Origin: Cocos nucifera
Lineage: Eukaryota; Streptophyta; Magnoliopsida; Arecales; Arecaceae
NCBI GenBank assembly: GCA_006176705.1
Contig: QRFJ01000055.1
Location: 930,001-994,000 of the forward strand
DNA: 64,000 nt
Direction of reading: 5' to 3'
Part shown: piece after piece, positions 57,733-64,000 of the stretch
Layout of the letters: every line of letters starts with the position of its first letter
Numbering within the stretch: position 1 is the stretch's first letter
Position numbers and translations under genes: made by a program
Notes under the pieces: model-generated
Databases searched by the model: none
Seen by the model: the letters and a program-made list of their open reading frames with translations, nothing else
What the model was told of the DNA's origin: nothing

Positions 57733-60018
57733 TTGAAGGAGAAATCCTGATTTTTTGGATCAGGTTTGTTCAGATCTGATCGAATCAAGAGAGATATTTC
57801 AAAAAATTTTCTCATATATCTAAATTAGATCTAAGATATTTTAGATTTAATTTTATAGATCTAATAAATAAAAATAAAAATAAATTAAATCTAATTTAAT
57901 TTATACCTTGATGTTGGGTAATCTGATTATCCTTTGATGATCCTGCTGATTGCCTAAGATTCTGGATCTAGCCACGCAAGCACCTGGCCTCTACTAGTAT
58001 CCACTTAGGCTGAATTTAGAGATCTTCTTCTTCTTTATCATCTCTCCAAAAATTAGATCTGAATCTAATTTGGAGGACCTTCAAAACTCCTTCTGAAGAT
58101 CAGCAGTCATCTCTACAACAGTGCTGCCTTCTTCCTTTCTCGTTAGCTTTTTCTTGCCTGGATCGCACCAAACTGGAGCCCAACTTTTCTTAGGTGTGTA
58201 GAGGAGAGAGAGGATTAGAAGATGGCATGGAGGAGGAAGAGGGGCAGCCTTAGGGCATGGGCTAAGAGAAACTCTATAAAAGTATGGCGCAGATAGGATT
58301 TATATAGATCCTGCTGCGCCATGCAGTGCCACATCATCCCGACCAATCACGTTGCTTCATGCAATCAGATCTAAATTTGATTGATAGAATGACATCACCT
58401 GATCCAATCAGATGAGAGCCCCATAAATTCATCCTTAGATGGTGCCTAAGACTGGTCAAAGTCTATAGCTAGGAGTCACTTAAGTAGAAACCAAGAAATA
58501 ATCTGAAGTTCCATCGATATGTGACTCCAAGCATCCCTATCCATGGGCGCACGCCTCCCTAGGCATGCACCCCCTCCTTTTCAAATTCTAGCAAGGGGAC
58601 AAGCTCCTATCTGCTCTCCAATAAGTTCATGGCACATGGGCAGATGTCCAAGGATCAAAGGTCAATGTTTGACCAAAGTCAAAGGACAAGAATTAGCAGG
58701 TGATGGAAAATGGCAAGTATTATCTCAAATTTATCTTATAAATTAAGACAATCCTTTTCTGATCTAGATCAGCTCCAGTCAAACCAAGTAAAGGTACCTG
58801 AGTGAGCACAAACTCATTTGGCTCAGTCGAGATAACTTTTAATGATAATAAAAGGAGAACGTTAGGTTCAATCGTGTGCTAGCACGATTTTCTTGAACCT
58901 AATTGAATCTAATTCAAATTAATTGAACTGGGTTAGTCCAATTGATGATATCCAGATCCAAACCCTTATTTATGTGATCTAGTTAGGTTCAATTCTGTAT
59001 GGTAATGGGATATGTCGTGATCTCCATCATCAACATCATCGAAACTCCTTTTGATGGATCAAAACTCTTCTGATTCAGACAACTAGAATGATCGATCATC
59101 TAAATCATTCTAATTACTCTCAAAATCCACCAGTGATGCCTAGCAGTATATGATGGCAACCCATCAAAATTAAAAATGAACCTCTCGATGCAGCTACTTG
59201 TGTGATTAAGTTCTTCTATCTTGAGCTCCGATCAGATTAGGATTAAGGTGAACTCGTCAAACCCTAATTTTTATCATATGATTTAATCATTTGATTCAAG
59301 TCTGATGTGAAAACCTTAATAAAACCTCTTTCTATTATTTCACTCTACCATGGCCATGGGCTTATGAACTTGATTCTCATGATCATCATAAGGTTGCTCC
59401 TCATCTATCGAGGTAGATAGATTCTCTCTTGATGCAATCCAATTCCTACAATGAACGTGCTATAGCCAACATACACCTCAGGATTTTGAATGGCTAGGAG
59501 ATCGAGTCATGGTATAGTCAAACTATAACACCCTCAAGATAAACTGCCGATGCACCTTAGGTCAAAGAACCAGATACACCACTGCTGCTTTGAGTTAGTC
59601 ATCGATGAGAAAGTAGACTTTCTTATGACTGCTCGAGGTGGTCACGCTCAGTGCCCTCATTCTCTAACGAGTACCTGTACTCTTGCTCTGATGTCTCTAC
59701 ATCATAGACTCAAAACTCATCTACTATGAAGAAGCAATTGTACACCAACCTTCTAGATCAATCACCATCCTCATGATGATCCTATGGTTAGGAGCATTTT
59801 ATGAGTTAATAAATGAAAATTCATGTCTTAAATTTTCAACTCTTGAAAATATGAATTATCATTACCATTAACTCAAGAAATGTATCACAGACACTAAATA
59901 CACATTTATGATAGAAAATAATCTATTTTATTATTTATAGTCAAAATTATAATTTTGTCTCTGAAAGTGTATTATAAGTGTCAGCCAATTCTAGCTTCTA
60001 GGCCATACATATCTAACA
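57733..60018 (-). repeat. 5' LTR of the minus-strand copia element
   Basis: Partner of 49628-51898. Outer edge ATATCTAACA at 60018, followed by the ATATA duplication. Confidence 0.93.
58300..58306 (-). promoter_or_regulatory. Likely LTR TATA box (minus strand)
   Basis: TATATAA on the minus strand (context CTATATAAATCC) inside the 5' LTR, conserved as CTATATAAACCC in the other LTR at about 50180. It would place transcription start about 540 bases upstream of the primer site. Confidence 0.55.
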
Positions 60019-60023
60019 ATATA
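60019..60023. repeat. Target duplication ATATA, right copy
   Basis: Identical to 49623-49627. Confidence 0.85.
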
Positions 60024-60628
60024 CAAACCAATAGAAGCACCTTGGATTATCTCAAGCAGCTACACATTTAAGATTTATATTTGATTGAGATGATGATTGA
60101 GGGTATTGAGGATATCAGCTCTCATGCTATAATAGATGATGATGATGAGACTCCTATAGCAGAGCTTACTGTAGTAAATATCAGGATAAGAAGCCAGTAG
60201 AGCAGCATGAACAAATAGAGATAGCTTCACTTTCATAGATCAATCATTCAGATACTAGCTCATGATTACCTGATAGACTGGATGAGGATGCATTTATTGA
60301 GAGACTCTCCATCAAGATCATAGCATCAATCAGTGCAGAGCTTTAGAGGTACATATCAGAGGCACACCAGACAAGATGAAATTAGATGGAGGCATTATCA
60401 CTGGTCAGAGATGAGTTAGAAAGATTGTTTCAGGCACTCACTATAGTGAGGAAGGATGTTCGCTATCGGGCCCAATCATTTGGAGATATTAGACTACACT
60501 CTCCTTCTACCTAGCCTAGACCTACATCTTAGAATTATCCTGATATATACTTGCTTAAGATGCTAGGATTTCTTTCTATAGCTTTAATGATCCTTTTAAT
60601 CTATTTTTGTGATCTATATAGGAAATAG
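60024..60628 (+). pseudogene. SIRE-3 envelope-like ORF3, C-terminal part with hydrophobic segment
   Basis: Reads in one frame, then another: DLYLIEMMIEGIEDISSHAI and DDDDETPIAEL (60070-60170), and later LDEDAFIERLSIKIIASISA, ALSLVRDELERLFQALTIV and RKDVRYRAQSFGDIRL. It ends in a strongly hydrophobic run, MLGFLSIALMILLIYFC (60560-60610), followed by DLYRK and a stop at 60628. The hydrophobic run is long enough to span a membrane. The middle has a coiled-coil-like pattern. That layout fits the envelope-like ORF of SIRE elements; a true envelope role is unproven. Confidence 0.65.
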
Positions 60629-61801
60629 CTCTCATACATTTTGCATGCTTTCATGATTTTATCTTTACAATCATCATTGGCTAATCAATAAAAATTTCAT
60701 CTTTTATGAAAATTCAATGTATTTGATATTATTTGTTTGACTCAATATGTGCTTTGTTTGCAAAACAAAGGAAAAGAAATGATCACTTATTTAAATTAAT
60801 TAAATATGCCTAATTTGAAGGAAATATGGAAATAATTAAGAAAGTTAATTTTCCAACATAGGAAAAGAGTTAAGAAAGTTAAGTTTTCTAGCATTTATTA
60901 TAAAAAAATAAATAATAATTTTGAACTGAATAAGAGAAAATATTATTGAAATACTAAAAATAAAATTATTTTAATCTATTTATGCACTTGTTGTTCTAGT
61001 TATTTGATTTGCTTTAGAGAAATTATTTCTATTTTACCTTTTATTCAATCATACTTTGCATGGTTTGATCCTATCATGATTTTTAATAATTTATTGGTAT
61101 CAAGCTTAATCTTGAAAAATATTTTACTCCAAATGAAAATCCTAGACAAATATTTTTTGAATCTTATGAAAAATCATTAATAGGCATTTATTTGTTGCTT
61201 GACTTGTTGGTTCACTCATACTTAAGCTTTCATGTGATTTTGTTTATTCATGTTTTATATCGATATAAAAAAAAATTCATCCTTAAGTAAAGTTTCATAA
61301 TTTGTATCAAATAGATTTTTTCTGTCTTTCACTCCATTACCTTCTTTTGGCAAAAAGAAAAGAATATTTTGTCTCGAATCTAGTTTTGCATAGCTTATAT
61401 GATATCTTTTGAGACAAATTCAAAAAATTTCATATCTTTTTTGAACTAAATTAAATGATATTTTTTTTAAAAAAAAAGATTTAAATTTAAATAGTAAATC
61501 TCTCTATGATTTATTTGTATAATCTATTGGCATCATAATTTATATCAAATAGTATATTTTTGCCTTAAATTTTATTTTATTATCTTTTGGCAAAAGAATA
61601 GTTGCTTTATCTCAAATATGAATTTTTATGACTATATTCTTGCAATTATAATATTTGAGATAAATTCTTATGATATATTTTTGAATAATTTACTTTAATA
61701 TCAAAGAGAAAGAAAGAAAATAATGCTTTATCTCAAATCTAAGTTTGCATAGCCATATTTTAATATGATAATGTTTGAGATAAATTATAAATATTTGATA
61801 T
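60629..61801 (+). other. SIRE-3 3' untranslated region
   Basis: AT-rich, no gene. 61310-61800 has three degenerate copies of a motif with CTTTTGGCAAAA, GTCTCGAATCTA-like and TTTGCATAGC followed by TTTGAGA(C/T)AAATT, at uneven spacing. The polypurine tract and 3' LTR are not reached. Confidence 0.6.
61310..61800 (+). repeat. Degenerate direct repeats in SIRE-3 3' region
   Basis: The CTC(G/A)AATCT core stands at about 61372, 61611 and 61732, each followed by a TTTGAGA-AAATT sequence. Confidence 0.6.
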
Positions 61802-62569
61802 TGTTGGGGATAAACCCCGCTCCTGTCGAAGTCCAGTTCGATGCTCAGCCTAATGCAATAGGTAGTCACGGAAGAGCTTTAACGGATGGGTCTTAGTCAA
61901 ACTCCTTCAGTCGGCCGAACATCTTAGCGGCTGAGCTCTTTCGGGATCCCAACGGATGAACCTTAGCCGAACTCCTTCAGTCGGCCAAACTCCTCAATGG
62001 TCGAGCTCTTTTGGGATCCCAGCGGATGAACTTTAGCCAAACTCCATCAACCTTCCGGACTCCTTGGAAGCCAAACTCCTTGCAGACTCCTCCAGTAGTC
62101 GGGCTTCTATGGAAGTCGAACTCTTTATAGACTGTTGATGGATTTCTACAGGCAATCCCTCTACTGAACGGTTATACAACAATAATGATTGTCATTTATC
62201 ATGACAATAATGATCGATATTTATCAAGTCAATAACGATCGACATTTATTAAGTCAATAACGATCGGCATTGATCAAGATGGTTACGACAGTCATTAATC
62301 AAGGTAGTTACAACAAGCTCTGCCTATAAAAAGGACCCTCCAGATACGCTTACGGTAGGTTCTAAGCTCTTAACTCCTCCTCAAAACTCTACTGAACTCC
62401 ATACTAAGTACTCCATTTCTGTTGGCCAGAGCTAACTTGACCGTCGGAGGGTCCTACCGGAGCTACCCCCACCGACTCTGGATGGAATTTTATTTTGTTG
62501 GTCATCGACGATGACCTCATCCCCTTCCACTTTAGCTCGATCTGACGTCAACCAAATTCTGCACCAACA
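61802..62569 (+). repeat. TAT-like element 5' LTR
   Basis: 768 bases. Contains tandem units with GGATGAACCTTAGCC...CTCCTTCAGTCGGCC...GAGCTCTTTCGGGATCCCA (61880-62060) and a second small array of TCAATAACGATCGACATTTA (62190-62300). Confidence 0.85.
62325..62332 (+). promoter_or_regulatory. Likely LTR TATA box
   Basis: TATAAAAA in the context TGCCTATAAAAAGGACC, about 245 bases before the LTR end; a good TATA box in the expected place for an LTR promoter. Confidence 0.65.
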
Positions 62570-62573
62570 GATT

Positions 62574-62589
62574 TGGCACAAGGAGGGCC
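62574..62589 (+). other. Primer-binding site candidate, TAT-like element
   Basis: TGGCACAAGGAGGGCC starts four bases after the LTR end. The tRNA is not identified with confidence. Confidence 0.5.
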
Positions 62590-62658
62590 CTCTGTTCTTG
62601 AGATTTCTTCGATCATAAAGGAATGCTCAGTAGTGATCTAAAGTTCTTCCCAAAAAAA

Positions 62659-63870
62659 ATGCCTCCCAGGAAAGCTTCGACCCAGCGATCAACAGCCTCT
62701 GCGGCCCGATCCCGCTCAGATTTGTCTGCTCCCACTCCAGCCCCGGCAACCCAGGTTCCATCTGTAGCTGCGGTGGATGCGGAGCAGTTCAACCTACTCA
62801 TCCAGTAGGTTCGTGGCCTCACAGAGGCAATGCAGGCGGTGCAGACCATGCACCAGCAGGCCCCGGCACCGGTTCAACCAATGTGGGATTCTCTAGAGCC
62901 CTGTGATTCGATCCAGGAATGGCCGATTTGGGCTACCTGGCCTTCGATCCCTAGAAGGGAGATGCAGAGGAGGGAAGGCCCCTGCTCGAACCATGACTCG
63001 ATCCAAAAGGAAGCTTCACACCCATTCTACCAGAAAATATTGGAGATCAAAGACCATGAAGATCTCTTGGATCAAAGACTCTTAGAAATGAGCCGATGGA
63101 TCGAAGAACTCCATCACAATCCCTCCTCTCATGGTAATGACATTTATGCTGACCCTTCCTTTTCATAGAAAATTATGCAGAAATTGGTCCTACCAAACTT
63201 CAAGCTCCCATAGTTCGAGAGCTACGATGGGACCACCAATCCAGTCGACCACCTGAAAGTTTTTCGGATGATGATGTTGCTCCATGGCGCATCAAATGCT
63301 ATTTTGTGCCGGGCTTTCCCCTCGACCCTTAAGGGAGTCAATAGGAACTGGTACTCGGTACTTAAGCCGAGTACCATCTTATCATTTGATCAGATGAGCC
63401 AGCAGTTTGTAGCCCACTTTGTCAGTAGTCGGCATCCGCATCGAAGTTTGGATTTTCTGATGAATGTCAAGCAAAAGCAAGGAGAATCCATTCGAACTTA
63501 TGTTATCCAGTTTAACGCCATGGCATTGGAGGTTCGGGACCTGGACCAGTCCGTTACGATGGCCGCGCTCAAGGGCGGCCTTCAAAAGAATGACTTGCTG
63601 TTCTCCTTGGAAAAAAATATCCCAGGGACTTTGCTGACATACTAGCTCGGACTGAAGGTTATGCCCGGGCTGAGGAGGCCTTCAAGACCAAGGATGATGA
63701 AGTCAATGATGAGCGGCAAGTAGGTGAGCCGGGCAGGCCCATCGAGGAAGGGAAGCTAAGTAAAGCTCAGCCACATTCTCGGACTCCTTCTGGGTGCAGG
63801 CGAGCCCGAACTCGCCCTCAGGCTCGGAGGTGGGGAAGCCCCGATGGAAGGACACATCGAGGTTCTCTCC
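62659..63870 (+). pseudogene. TAT-like gag (broken)
   Basis: Starts MPPRKASTQRSTASAARSRS at 62659 with an Ala/Pro/Ser-rich N-terminus. The first stop (TAG at 62806) follows FNLLIQ. It reopens as 62830-63168 (QRLLEMSRWIEELHH). The Retrotrans_gag domain reads LPNFKLP.FESYDGTTNPV, then RAFPSTLKGVNRNWYSVLKP, FVAHFVSSRHPHRSLDFLMN and KQGESIRTYVIQFN (63180-63645). After a shift it continues as ARAEGYARAEEAFKTKDDE to about 63720. The tail has a tandem repeat of CACCGAGGTTCTC units (63860-63920). No zinc knuckle is seen before the window ends. Confidence 0.85.
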
Positions 63871-64000
63871 AGCACCGAGGTTCTCCCCTCCCCAGCACCG
63901 AGGTTCTCCCCAATGGAGATTTCACAACTATGCCCCCCTTAACGCTCCGAAGATCCAAGTGCTGATGAAAATCAGGGAACAACTTCCGAGATCTGAGAGG

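Larger units (their letters stand above)
49628..60018 (-). mobile_element. Minus-strand Ty1/copia element inserted in SIRE-3
   Basis: 10,391 bases with LTRs of 2271 (49628-51898) and 2286 (57733-60018), a perfect ATATA duplication, a tRNA-iMet primer site, a purine tract and a complete but broken gag-protease-integrase-RT-RNase H order on the minus strand. On that strand the LTRs begin TGTTAGATATG and end CTCCTTCA. The LTRs are unusually long for a Ty1/copia element, and the leader before gag is about 1.9 kb. Sublineage not assigned; integrase-before-RT order is clear. Confidence 0.93.
45743..61801 (+). mobile_element. SIRE-3: SIRE-like Ty1/copia element lacking pol, interrupted twice
   Basis: The 5' LTR (45743-47152), tRNA-iMet primer site, decayed gag (to about 48480), a direct jump to pol-ORF3 spacer-like sequence, ORF3 remnants on both sides of the minus-strand copia element, then a repeat-bearing 3' region. 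Protease, integrase, RT and RNase H are absent. The TAT-like element at 61802 interrupts the 3' region, so the 3' LTR lies beyond the window. Confidence 0.8.
61802..64000 (+). mobile_element. Ty3/gypsy TAT-like element, 5' part, runs off the window
   Basis: The LTR (61802-62569) starts TGTTGGGGATAAACC and ends GCACCAACA. A primer-site-like TGGCACAAGGAGGG and a GC-richer gag follow. Pol and the 3' LTR are outside the window. The five bases before the LTR, GATAT, should reappear after the 3' LTR. Its GC content and codon use are clearly higher than in neighbouring elements, suggesting a more recent or less decayed copy. Confidence 0.85.

Overview
This window reads as heterochromatic, transposon-packed plant nuclear DNA. 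The elements are plant-type: Ty1/copia with tRNA-iMet primer sites, a chromovirus with a C-terminal chromodomain, a Ty3 element with a tRNA-Asp-like primer site, and CACTA elements ending in a CACTACAAGAAAA-like motif. A monocot is likely and a palm is possible, but the sequence alone does not prove the species. I found no intact host gene, no tRNA or rRNA gene and no CRISPR. Every coding stretch I can name is a broken transposon gene, with stops and frameshifts that look mostly like C-to-T / G-to-A decay.

The layout is a set of elements inserted inside one another. (1) 1-1985 is the right part of a CACTA-type element (CACTA-A) carrying half of a large palindrome. (2) 1986-3529 is an anonymous LTR-like remnant. 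(3) 3530-26459 is the shell of an old SIRE-like Ty1/copia element (SIRE-1: gag, protease, integrase, RT, RNase H, envelope-like ORF3). It is cut by a second SIRE-like element (SIRE-2, 4633-12970, target duplication TAAAC). SIRE-2 is itself cut by a CACTA element (CACTA-B, 7511-11158). SIRE-1 is cut again in ORF3 by a hAT-like element (17873-26062, 8-bp target duplication), which contains a gag-only Ty3 element with ~1.5-kb LTRs (18103-25677). (4) 26460 onward is CACTA-C, with its own subterminal repeats, a complete ~950-bp palindrome and a pyrimidine-rich segment; a possible Helitron lies at 29140-29667. (5) 30896-45742 is CACTA-D, with a ~180-bp tandem array, a GC-rich 72-bp array and a decayed TNP2/DUF4218/DUF4216 transposase. 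That transposase is split by a Ty3 chromovirus (37080-44543, near-perfect target duplication). (6) 45743 to at least 61801 is SIRE-3. It has lost its enzymes, is split by a minus-strand Ty1/copia element (49628-60018, target duplication ATATA), and is cut again at 61802 by a Ty3 TAT-like element that runs off the window.

The target duplications, and the reading frames that resume on the far side of insertions, give a relative order of events: SIRE-1, then SIRE-2, then CACTA-B; SIRE-1, then hAT, then the gag-only Ty3 element; CACTA-D, then the chromovirus; SIRE-3, then the minus-strand copia element. How CACTA-C relates to CACTA-D is not resolved, because no right end of either was found.

The items most worth a second look are: the same palindrome in two CACTA elements with unrelated subterminal repeats; the gag-only Ty3 element; the envelope-like ORF3 with a C-terminal hydrophobic segment; and the several tandem arrays carried inside elements.
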